In this document: positions 1 through 6,897 of the stretch, piece by piece
How the letters are laid out: each line of letters starts with the position of its first letter
Numbering within the stretch: position 1 is the stretch's first letter
NCBI GenBank assembly: GCA_004297555.1
Contig: SCSV01000161.1
Span: 1-23,307 of the forward strand
Direction: 5' to 3'
DNA length: 23,307 nucleotides
Source: Salinibacterium sp.
Lineage (GTDB): Bacteria; Actinomycetota; Actinomycetes; Actinomycetales; Microbacteriaceae
The notes under the pieces: model-generated
Databases searched by the model: none
What the model was told of the DNA's origin: nothing
Seen by the model: the letters and a program-made list of their open reading frames with translations, nothing else
Made by a program: the position numbers and the translations under genes

Positions 1-1
1 T

Positions 2-1237
2 GAAGCCCCGCCGAGCAAGCGTGCTGCCCTCGAAATCGAACTCGACCGGGCCCAGCGCTCGAGTGTCTACGGAACGCTCGGGCTCCCGGTCATCCGCCCC
101 ACCAAGGGCACGAGCGATGAGACCCTCGCCGCCCTCGTCGGCCTGCACCGGGAGTTGGCACGGCGCGCACGGCAAGCGGTCGCCACCCCGGAGGAGGCAC
201 GGCGCGCCAACACCGAACTGCGCGAGCACATGCGCACCCTCGACAACTATCTGCCCGCGATTGAAGACGTGGCGGAGCAGTTGCTCGCCGATGTCGGGCA
301 CGTCTCGGGTGCGCTCACGCACCGTTCGGTGAGCCGCATGGCCGAGAAACTCGGCTTCGAACTCGTGCACGTGCACGACCTGCCACACTCCGCCCGCTCG
401 GTGACCGACCTGGCGAATGGTCGCATCTATCTGCCACCGGCATCCATTCCCGGTGGGCACGGTCTGCGCGGCATGGCCCTGCAGGCGATGGGGCACCGCG
501 TGCTCGGTCACGAGAACCCGGCGACCTACGCCGACTTTCTGCTGCAGCGGCTCGAGATCAACTACTTCGCGGCAGCCGTGCTCATGCCGCGGCGCCAGTC
601 GGTGGAGTTTCTCACCACGGCCAAGGCCGACCGCAACATCGCCGTCGAAGATTTTCGGGATGCCTTCGGCGTCACCCACGAAGCCGCCGCGTTGCGCTTC
701 ACCAACCTCGCCACCGCGCACCTCGATCTCGAGGTGCACTTCTTGCGCGTGGCCGGCGATGGCGCGGTCTCGAAGGCGTACGAGAACGACGGCTTGCGCC
801 TGCCGGTGGACGTGACCGGCTCGACTGAGGGCCAGCTCGTCTGCCGCAAGTGGAGTGCGCGCACCGCGTTCACCCGCACCAACCGCACGACCGAGTTCTA
901 CCAGTACACCGATACCCCCGAGGGCACGTTCTTCGATTCGACCCAGACCGGAACGACCGGCTCGCAGGAGTTCTCGATCACGATCGGGGTGCCCTTCGCG
1001 CACTCGAAGTGGTTCCGCGGGCGCGAGACGACCAACCGCACCGTCTCCACCTGCCCAGACGAGAACTGCTGCCACCGCCCGGACGCCGAGTTGACCGAGC
1101 GCTGGGCCGGCAAGGCCTGGTCAAGCGCTCGGCTGCACGCGCACATTTTGTCGCCGCTGCCCTCCGGCACGTTCCCGGGCGTGGATGACCGCGAGCTCTA
1201 CGAGTTTCTCGAGTCGCACAGCGGCACGACCGACTGA
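2..1237 (+). CDS. RamB/ScfR-type transcriptional regulator, 5'-truncated by the window
   Basis: The reading frame is open from base 2, so the gene begins upstream of the window; 411 residues are visible. What remains fits the short-chain acyl-CoA-responsive regulators (RamB, which controls acetate/glyoxylate genes in Corynebacterium): a middle ImmA/IrrE-like segment (EINYFAAAVLMP around base 560) and a C-terminal DUF2083-like region with conserved Cys and His (CPDENCCHR near base 1053). The expected N-terminal XRE helix-turn-helix would lie off the window. The metallopeptidase-like motif reads LQAMGHRVLGH rather than HExxH, so proteolysis is unlikely; RamB proteins are similarly degenerate. 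The gene converges on the glycerate kinase gene with a 3-nt gap. A link of the two genes to glyoxylate metabolism is inference. The first in-window start codon (TTG at 155) is not the real start. Confidence 0.8.
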   Translation, partial: EAPPSKRAALEIELDRAQRSSVYGTLGLPVIRPTKGTSDETLAALVGLHRELARRARQAVATPEEARRANTELREHMRTLDNYLPAIEDVAEQLLADVGHVSGALTHRSVSRMAEKLGFELVHVHDLPHSARSVTDLANGRIYLPPASIPGGHGLRGMALQAMGHRVLGHENPATYADFLLQRLEINYFAAAVLMPRRQSVEFLTTAKADRNIAVEDFRDAFGVTHEAAALRFTNLATAHLDLEVHFLRVAGDGAVSKAYENDGLRLPVDVTGSTEGQLVCRKWSARTAFTRTNRTTEFYQYTDTPEGTFFDSTQTGTTGSQEFSITIGVPFAHSKWFRGRETTNRTVSTCPDENCCHRPDAELTERWAGKAWSSARLHAHILSPLPSGTFPGVDDRELYEFLESHSGTTD

Positions 1238-1240
1238 GGC

Positions 1241-2326
1241 CTAGGGGAGTTCGCGGGCGGCTTTCGCGGCGGCAGCTCGCAGCCATACGGCGGGATCCTT
1301 TATCGCGGCCTCGGTCGAGCCAGCGAGGTCGGTCAGCGACACCGCCCACACCTTGGGATCGAGCGCGAGTTGGGCGGCGATTACTCCGGCTCGCACGCTT
1401 TTGTGCGCAGCCAGATCGAGCACTGAGCCGACGACCTTGCCTCCGAACGACTGCTCGTCGAACGTGCCCTCACTGGTGAGCACGAGATCCGCGGTCGGGA
1501 TGCGTTCTGCCAGTCCGCTGAGTTCGGCCACGTATCGCGCCCCGGGAACGATTCGCGCGCCCCATGCGGTGGCGAGCCCGAAACCTGTTCCTCCCGCGGC
1601 CCCGGCTCCTGGCTGGTTCGGGTCGCCGCCGAGGAGTCTGGCGAAGTGCGCGAGTGCGGCATCCAATTCCAGAATCTCGTCGGGGCTCGCTCCCTTCTGC
1701 GGGCCGAACACAGCGGCCGCTCCAGTCAGCCCGAGCAGGGGAGCGGTGACATCCGTCAGCAGGGTCACGCCGCCGGGCGGGGCGGGCATGAGATCGGAGC
1801 GGTCGATGGCGAGGATGTCGAGCAGGGCCCGCCCGCCATCGGCGACCAGTTCGTCCTGCTCGTCGAGCAGCGCGAGGCCGAGTGCGGCGAGCGCGCCCGC
1901 GCCGCCATCGGTGGAGGCGGAGCCGCCGAGACCCACGATGAGGGAGGTCGCCCCGGCATCGAGCGCAACCCGGATGAGCTCGCCGAGCCCGCGGGTCGTC
2001 GCCCGTATTGGGTCAGGGCGCCGCATGAGTGGCAGGCCGCTCGTTTGCGCGAGTTCCACCACCGCGACCCCGCCAGGTAGTTCAAGCCACTCGCCGGGAG
2101 TCGGGCGGCCGTCCGGCCCAGTCACGTCGCCGACTCGGTGACGGATGCCCCCAGCCACCGCCTCGATGGCGTCGAGCGTTCCCTCGCCGCCGTCCGCCTG
2201 CGGCATCAGCACGAGGTCATCGTCGGGCCGGATTTCCCGCCAGCCCGCCGCGATCGCATCCGCGACCGCGCGGGCGCTCAGCGTTCCCTTGAACGAGTCG
2301 GGCGCAACGACGACGGTGAGCGGCAC
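1241..2326 (-). CDS. glxK: Glycerate kinase (GlxK/GarK family)
   Basis: The 361-residue product has the length and signatures of type II glycerate kinases, which phosphorylate D-glycerate with ATP in the cytoplasm and feed glyoxylate-derived carbon into glycolysis. Visible signatures are the N-terminal APDSFKGTLSA, the PQADGGEGTLDAI substrate loop, the glycine-rich LIVGLGGSASTDGGAGA, and TSEGTFDEQSFGGKV near the C-terminus. Translation starts at a GTG at 2326. The gene is monocistronic and converges on the RamB-type regulator, so coregulation is possible but not shown. Whether the product is glycerate 2- or 3-phosphate cannot be read from sequence alone. Confidence 0.93.
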   Translation of the reverse strand: MPLTVVVAPDSFKGTLSARAVADAIAAGWREIRPDDDLVLMPQADGGEGTLDAIEAVAGGIRHRVGDVTGPDGRPTPGEWLELPGGVAVVELAQTSGLPLMRRPDPIRATTRGLGELIRVALDAGATSLIVGLGGSASTDGGAGALAALGLALLDEQDELVADGGRALLDILAIDRSDLMPAPPGGVTLLTDVTAPLLGLTGAAAVFGPQKGASPDEILELDAALAHFARLLGGDPNQPGAGAAGGTGFGLATAWGARIVPGARYVAELSGLAERIPTADLVLTSEGTFDEQSFGGKVVGSVLDLAAHKSVRAGVIAAQLALDPKVWAVSLTDLAGSTEAAIKDPAVWLRAAAAKAARELP

Positions 2327-2389
2327 GCCCGCCAGGCTACGCCGTGTGGTTGGCGCAACGCCGCAAATGAAGGCGCCAAGAGGCGCTGT

Positions 2390-2425
2390 TTGACAAACAG
2401 GAAGGTATCTTCCTATTCTTCAACG
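2390..2425 (+). promoter_or_regulatory. padR promoter with overlapping palindromic operator
   Basis: A consensus-like promoter is visible: TTGACA at 2390-2395, an 18-nt spacer, and TATTCT at 2414-2419. The predicted transcription start falls at about 2426, exactly on the GTG start of the PadR gene, so the mRNA is probably leaderless; no Shine-Dalgarno sequence is seen. A near-perfect palindrome, AGGAAG-GTAT-CTTCCT (2399-2414), fills the spacer and touches the -10 box. That is where a PadR-family dimer would block RNA polymerase. Autorepression is inferred from position. Confidence 0.6.
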
Positions 2426-2767
2426 GTGAGCAGACGCAAAGCAGGAACCTTGCTTCCGTTGGAAGTGCAGATACTTGAAATCGCCGCCAACGCGAGTGCC
2501 GACGAACCGATCTATGGGTTCGCATTGGCGGAGGCCCTCTCTGAAGGCCGGTCGCTGACATCCCACGGCACCCTCTATAAGGCACTGTCGCGCATGGCCG
2601 ACGCGGGGCTGTTGGCAGCCGAGTGGGAGTCGCCCGGCGCGGCCGAGTTGGAGCGCCGCCCTCGCCGCCGGCACTATCGCGTCACGGGCGAAGGAGAGCG
2701 TGCGCTGTCGTTGAACGCCGCGAACCCGGGCGGAACCTTGAGCTCGCTGCGACCGGTGCACTCGTGA
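2426..2767 (+). CDS. PadR-family transcriptional repressor
   Basis: The product has 113 residues, about the size of minimal (subfamily 2) PadR regulators. The winged helix is visible: a first helix LPLEVQILEIAA, then YGFALAEAL, the recognition region LTSHGTLYKALSRMADAGLL, and a basic wing RRPRRRHYRVTGEGERAL. The frame is open much further upstream (to 2138), but that stretch lies antisense to glycerate kinase. The GTG at 2426 is chosen because the protein family starts there and because a good promoter ends exactly there. The stop overlaps the next start (GTGA), so the two genes are coupled. The ligand or signal is unknown; PadR regulators in this arrangement usually control the adjacent membrane-protein gene. 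Confidence 0.85.
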   Translation: MSRRKAGTLLPLEVQILEIAANASADEPIYGFALAEALSEGRSLTSHGTLYKALSRMADAGLLAAEWESPGAAELERRPRRRHYRVTGEGERALSLNAANPGGTLSSLRPVHS

Positions 2768-3474
2768 GCCGGATGCGACGCCAGTCGGGCTCGAGAACTA
2801 CCGCGGGCGTTCTGAGGTGGGTGGAGTTCTACACGCGGTCGCTGCCCGAGCCGGTGGCCAGAGATCGTCGAGAAGAACTGATCTCCGACCTGCACGAGCA
2901 GCGAGCCGCCGGAACCCGCCGCGGTCTCACATCCGCAGCCATTGATCGCCAGATTGCCTCGCGCGCGTTTCGGGGAGTCGTCGCCGATCTTCAATGGCGC
3001 TGGCGTCAGATGAGGGCGAATCCGCGGATATCCATGATCCCGAGTTCGAGGGCGTTTCGCGTGACTGTGGCCTTCGGCGTCGTCGTGGCGGGAGCGGGGA
3101 TGCTCGCATTCGCGAGGGTTCTTTACACGCTCCTCCTTCAGGCGCATCCGCAATTCGAAACCTTGTGGTGGGTCGGGTATCCCACGGCCTTGGCTCTCAC
3201 CGCAGTCCTCATACTTTTGGGTCAGCGTCGAGTGGGGCTGGGAAGTTACATTCTCGCGGTGGCAACGGTGTGGCTCTCGTACATCTTGCTGTGGAGCATG
3301 CAATTTATCAGCGCGCGGCTCTCCTATCTCACCTATGTACTTTTTGCCCGAGTTTCGCATGGCATGAACCTGCGCTTGGAGTTCGTCTTCGTGGCTCCTG
3401 CGGCACTCTGCTCCCTCATTGTGGTGTGGCTCGCGATGCGCGCTCGCACGCACGCCAAAGAGCTAACCGACTAG
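2764..3474 (+). CDS. PadR-associated integral membrane protein of unknown function
   Basis: The product has 236 residues from a GTG that overlaps the padR stop codon by 4 nt. The first ~75 residues are soluble and helical (VEFYTRSLPEPVARDRREELISDLHEQ), resembling the permease-prefix/HAAS-type domain often coupled to PadR regulators. About four hydrophobic segments follow: FRVTVAFGVVVAGAGMLAF, a segment around YPTALALTAVLILL, YILAVATVWLSYILLW, and a C-terminal FVAPAALCSLIVVWLAM. No transport or catalytic motif is visible. The operon arrangement suggests it is the main target of PadR. The frame stays open upstream of 2764, but initiation there would run through padR. Confidence 0.75.
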   Translation: MSRMRRQSGSRTTAGVLRWVEFYTRSLPEPVARDRREELISDLHEQRAAGTRRGLTSAAIDRQIASRAFRGVVADLQWRWRQMRANPRISMIPSSRAFRVTVAFGVVVAGAGMLAFARVLYTLLLQAHPQFETLWWVGYPTALALTAVLILLGQRRVGLGSYILAVATVWLSYILLWSMQFISARLSYLTYVLFARVSHGMNLRLEFVFVAPAALCSLIVVWLAMRARTHAKELTD

Positions 3475-3648
3475 CGAGTTGCCTCGCACGAACGCGCGCA
3501 CGCCGGGCGCTCGAGGCGATCGCGATGGCGGACCCCAGCATCGCGATGGGAATCGCGATCAGGCAGCCAACGATCAGCGGGCGAAGGGCACACGATGCTG
3601 ACCGCAATTTCGTTCGCAATTGGTCTCCTCCACCGATAGCCTCGGCGG

Positions 3649-5226
3649 ATGATCCCACGAACGATCGTCCTTCTAGGAGCTGGCGCATCAAGGGACGCCG
3701 GCGCTCCCTTGACGAGCGACCTCGCAGAGATTCTCGTGAGAAAAATGAACCAGTCGCCACGCCCCGGTCCGGAGGTCCAGGCGCTCAACTTCGTCTATAG
3801 CGCGATGATCGGTCACCAAGGCGAAGATGGCAGTGACCCGCTACGCGCGGTCAACATCGAGACGCTCGTCTCCGCGGTCCGTCTATTGCAGGCTCGTGAA
3901 TCACATGAAGTAGCGCCCTTCGTCGCCGCTTGGAAGGCTGGCGCGCTCGGTTTTGGGAGGGCATCGGGTTCGCGTGCCTTCAACGGCAGGGCCGCTAAGT
4001 CCGCCGTAGAAAAGGCCATTGATCACCGCTTCCCCAATGGCGACGAGCTCGCGAATTTGATTGAAGGCATAGCTCGGGATGTTGCACGGCCGCGCGAAGA
4101 TTACGCCTTCAAGGCGTTGGAATCTGCCCTGTTGAAAGGCATTCGGTCCGAACTGACGAACCTGTCGTCCGTGGACTACCTCCGCCCCCTCGGGGATCTC
4201 GCGTCGGCTCAGCCAGGCGGACTGGCAATCGTCACCCTCAACTACGACCGAACCATCGAGATGATGGCCAGCGAAGCCGGCATTGAACTCGATACAGGCA
4301 TCGAACGCTGGACCCCGGGCGTTCCGTTCTCCTTCGAACGCAAGGACGGGCGCATCAACCTATATAAGCTGCACGGCTCGGTCGATTGGGAGCTAATCGA
4401 TGAGCGGCCGAACTTGCGTACGGTACGCCCGCCCAAGATCGAAGTAGTGATTGATAGGGCCGACGTCGAAGAGTTTGATCCAGCTGCGGCACCACCCCGA
4501 GCGCCTGGCCTCCCGTGGATCGTTGTTGGCGATCGAGAGAAGCTCGCGACGGATGGGCCAACGCTCGACCTCTTGCACGCAGCGAGCGAAGCATTTGCGG
4601 AAGCAACATCCTTGGTGGTGGTCGGCTATTCATTTGCGGACTCACACATTAACGCCATGGTCAGGAACTGGATGGCAGCTGACCCAACTCGAACAATGAC
4701 AGTTGTCGATCCGGGCTGGCCATCTCTGGGGAGTGACGAGCCACGCGGCCATTTTGCGACAGCTTATGGCGCGTCCGATGACCACAACCAGGCGGGCGTG
4801 ATCCCCAGAATTGCCGTCATCGCGGAATCGGCGGCAAGCGGTTTGGCGCGGGGGTTGGACATGTTGCCATCGCGACCCGAGGTCTGGGCCACCGCAGAAT
4901 GGGCGCCCGACCCTGACGGCGGGGAAGTTGCTATTCGATTGCACGGCCCATCGCTAGCGAATGTTACGGTCGAAGCGGTTGCTGGCGGCCAAGGTGTCAA
5001 CGTCTTTGCCAGCTCGGAAGAGCGTTCAACTTTCGTTCCTTCCTCCCGACGTTTTGCTCGGTACGTTGGACCAATCGAGCAGGGCGCACAGTTTTCAGTC
5101 TTTCCAACGGTGCCGATTGGCGAGGACTCTCTTGAGTTGACCCTTGACGGTGACGACCTCGTCGGGCACCGCAGGATCAGCGTTCCCGCGTTGATTGTGC
5201 CACCGGTCGCGCCACCGAACTCATAG
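3649..5226 (+). CDS. SIR2-like protein with uncharacterised C-terminal region (candidate NAD-consuming defence protein)
   Basis: The 525-residue product carries the bacterial SIR2-like fold signatures: a nucleotide loop GAGASRDAG at residues 10-18, TLNYD with Asn198/Asp200, the catalytic-type histidine in KLHGSVDW (His242), and VVVGYSFADSHIN at about residues 323-335. The family includes NAD+ hydrolases of anti-phage systems (ThsA, DSR, SIR2-HerA, SPARSA), where NAD+ depletion aborts infection. From about residue 400 the protein changes to a hydrophilic, probably beta-rich region that I do not recognise. There is no adjacent HerA, Argonaute or TIR partner, so it would act alone. A 60-nt stretch (4561-4620) is about 58% GC by my count versus about 73% in rho, consistent with acquisition. 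A weak SD precedes the ATG. SIR2 membership is clear; a defence role is inference. Confidence 0.85.
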   Translation: MIPRTIVLLGAGASRDAGAPLTSDLAEILVRKMNQSPRPGPEVQALNFVYSAMIGHQGEDGSDPLRAVNIETLVSAVRLLQARESHEVAPFVAAWKAGALGFGRASGSRAFNGRAAKSAVEKAIDHRFPNGDELANLIEGIARDVARPREDYAFKALESALLKGIRSELTNLSSVDYLRPLGDLASAQPGGLAIVTLNYDRTIEMMASEAGIELDTGIERWTPGVPFSFERKDGRINLYKLHGSVDWELIDERPNLRTVRPPKIEVVIDRADVEEFDPAAAPPRAPGLPWIVVGDREKLATDGPTLDLLHAASEAFAEATSLVVVGYSFADSHINAMVRNWMAADPTRTMTVVDPGWPSLGSDEPRGHFATAYGASDDHNQAGVIPRIAVIAESAASGLARGLDMLPSRPEVWATAEWAPDPDGGEVAIRLHGPSLANVTVEAVAGGQGVNVFASSEERSTFVPSSRRFARYVGPIEQGAQFSVFPTVPIGEDSLELTLDGDDLVGHRRISVPALIVPPVAPPNS

Positions 5227-5299
5227 AAGGCGGCCTAGCCGTGTCTGATGGGGTGGGTTAGACGGGCGTGAACCCTTGGTTTATTCGCTGAAGTTGAAG

Positions 5300-5371
5300 T
5301 GCCCCCAGCAGGATTCGAACCTGCGCCCCTGCCTCCGGAGGGCAGTGCTCTATCCCCTGAGCTATGGGGGC
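5300..5371 (-). tRNA. tRNA-Arg (anticodon CCG)
   Basis: On the minus strand the sequence folds as a complete cloverleaf of 72 nt. The acceptor GCCCCCA pairs with TGGGGGC; the D-stem is GCTC/GAGC; the anticodon stem CTGCC/GGCAG encloses loop CTCCGGA with anticodon CCG; a short variable loop and T-stem GCAGG/CCTGC enclose loop TTCGAAT. The discriminator is A. CCA is not encoded (the next bases are CTT). It decodes CGG arginine codons. Its 3' end faces the SIR2-like gene. The arginyl-tRNA synthetase gene lies about 1.5 kb away on the other strand. Confidence 0.95.
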
Positions 5372-5437
5372 CAGGGATGCCTACCCAGGGTAACAGTCGT
5401 GGCTGGCGCGAACGCTCGGGCGTGACAGGATCGAGGC

Positions 5438-6232
5438 ATGCTTCGCACCGTGACCTCGCACCTTGAACTGGCGATCACGGGGCGCACCAATATGGTCTTC
5501 AGTTTGTCGGCGGCGCAAAGTGCGAACGTGACATCCGAGGTCCTGAGCATGGTGCTCGACGGCGTGCCGCAGCAGGTCACCGAGATCAGCGACATGCACG
5601 GAACAAGGCTGCACCAGCTTGTCGCCGGCCCCGGCACGATGATCGTGGACTACTCCGCGGATGTCACCGGTCGCGCAGACCCCGCCCCGGTCATTGACCT
5701 CGATCTGGTCACCTATCTGCGCCCGAGCCGCTACTGCGAGTCCGACAGCCTCACGCCCACGGCGCGTTCCGAGTTCGCCGGACTCGGCGGGCACGAGTTG
5801 CTTGCCGCGGTCACGGTGTGGGTGTCGGAGCGACTGCGGTACCGGCCCGGTTCGAGCATCCACACCGATGGTGCGAAGCGCACGCTGCTCGCCCGCCAGG
5901 GCGTCTGCCGCGACTACGCCCACCTCGTCATCGCCCTGCTTCGCGCGCTCGATGTGCCGGCGCGCATGGTCGCGGTCTACGCGCCCGGCCTCAGCCCGAT
6001 GGACTTTCACGCCGTCGCCGAAGCCCACATCGACGGGCAGTGGTGGGTCGTGGATGCCACGCGACTCGCCCCGCGACAGAGCATGCTGCGCATATCAACC
6101 GGGAGGGATGCCGCCGACATCGCGTTTCTCACCAACCACTGGGCCGACCTGACCCTGACCAACATGTCGGTCACCGCGGTCGTCGACGAGTTGCCTGTCG
6201 ATGACGGGGTCTCGTTAGTGCAACTGGGCTAG
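5438..6232 (+). CDS. Transglutaminase-like cysteine protease family protein
   Basis: This 264-residue cytoplasmic protein (no signal peptide) has the bacterial transglutaminase-like layout: an N-terminal beta-rich region (residues 1-~85) and a papain-like core. The catalytic triad is visible: Cys157 in QGVCRDYAHL, His191 in DFHAVAEAH, and Asp206 in WWVVDATRL. Family members are mostly predicted amidases, peptidases or cross-linking enzymes; the substrate cannot be inferred. The ATG start lies 66 nt past the divergent tRNA. Its stop shares the CTAG tetranucleotide with the stop of the convergent lipoprotein gene. Confidence 0.88.
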   Translation: MLRTVTSHLELAITGRTNMVFSLSAAQSANVTSEVLSMVLDGVPQQVTEISDMHGTRLHQLVAGPGTMIVDYSADVTGRADPAPVIDLDLVTYLRPSRYCESDSLTPTARSEFAGLGGHELLAAVTVWVSERLRYRPGSSIHTDGAKRTLLARQGVCRDYAHLVIALLRALDVPARMVAVYAPGLSPMDFHAVAEAHIDGQWWVVDATRLAPRQSMLRISTGRDAADIAFLTNHWADLTLTNMSVTAVVDELPVDDGVSLVQLG

Positions 6233-6801
6233 TGCAGGCCCGCGATCGCCGCTTCGACGATCGGTTGGGCATCCCCAGGCTCAGAGAACGTGGTCGACGA
6301 CGCCACGATCCAGAACGGGTCGCTGAAGGCGTTGGCTTCACCGATCGGGCCGTTCGTCTCGAAGTAGCCCTCGACACCGTAGGTCGGCACCGCGTTGCTC
6401 GACTCGACCAGGGCATTCGCGAGCGATTCGAGGTGGTCGTGCGGCAGGTTGGCAACGGAGACATCGATGGTCTCGTTGCTGCTCTGGTTCACCCAGCGGC
6501 AGGCGAGACCCTTCAGCGCCACGATCTCAGCCGCCTTGCTTCCCGCAGCCGGCACATAGTTGTCGACGAGACCGAAATTCGGGTTGTAGTCGTACATAGT
6601 CTGTGGTGAAACGAGTTCGTCGCAAGTAATGGTGACCGGGATGCCATCGGCACTTGCGCTCGGGCTCGGGGTGGCGGTGGTCGTCGAAACCGGGGGAGCG
6701 CCGGTCACCGTGGGCTCAGGCGTAGGCGCGGCGGTGCATCCAGTGAGCGTGGCGGCACTGGCGAAAAGCAGAACAAGGGCGAGAGAACGGGGGTGCAGCA
6801 T
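6229..6801 (-). CDS. Secreted lipoprotein of unknown function
   Basis: The predicted product has 190 residues from the ATG at 6801. It has a lipoprotein signal peptide: Arg5, a hydrophobic core LALVLLFASAATL, and lipobox LTGC with the lipidated Cys at residue 22. A Thr/Pro/Ser-rich linker (to about residue 55) then leads to a compact domain with two further cysteines (TITCDEL and KGLACRW), probably disulphide-linked outside the membrane. In-frame starts also exist at 6810 (ATG) and 6816 (GTG); 6801 gives the most typical signal peptide but has no clear SD. I do not recognise the domain. The gene is divergent from argS and convergent with the transglutaminase-like gene, with a 4-nt overlap. 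Confidence 0.8.
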   Translation of the reverse strand: MLHPRSLALVLLFASAATLTGCTAAPTPEPTVTGAPPVSTTTATPSPSASADGIPVTITCDELVSPQTMYDYNPNFGLVDNYVPAAGSKAAEIVALKGLACRWVNQSSNETIDVSVANLPHDHLESLANALVESSNAVPTYGVEGYFETNGPIGEANAFSDPFWIVASSTTFSEPGDAQPIVEAAIAGLH

Positions 6802-6883
6802 GGGGTCCATTCTCACCCACGCTCATGAGAATCTCGTGCGGCACAGTTAGGGTGCCGAAAATTCGGGTCCGGATGGCCGCAGC

Positions 6884-6897
6884 TAAGCTTGTGCCTC
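6884..6897 (+). promoter_or_regulatory. Possible argS -10 element with leaderless start
   Basis: TAAGCT at 6884-6889 fits an actinobacterial -10 hexamer and lies 8 nt before the GTG start at 6898, so the transcript would be leaderless or nearly so. No SD precedes the GTG, which supports this. No convincing -35 is seen at the right distance. Confidence 0.35.

Noticed and set aside
2138..2425. Upstream extension of the PadR frame
   Set aside because: It lies antisense to glycerate kinase and shows no protein-like features; the promoter at 2390-2419 lies inside it.
3475..3648. Search for a direct repeat of the tRNA-Arg 3' end (attachment site) at the far side of the SIR2-like gene
   Set aside because: No stretch resembling the tRNA 3' sequence is present; only short chance matches such as ACCCCAGCA.
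3416..3760. Minus-strand ORF with a hydrophobic stretch (LIVGCLIAIPIAMLGSAIAI) between the PadR-linked membrane gene and the SIR2-like gene
   Set aside because: The hydrophobic stretch comes from three copies of the palindrome ATCGCGAT (3519, 3540, 3552). The ORF overlaps both flanking genes, and no RBS or family resemblance is visible.
5255..5275. GGGTT...AACCC inverted repeat after the SIR2-like gene as a terminator
   Set aside because: The stem is only 5 bp with an 11-nt loop and no T-run on either strand.
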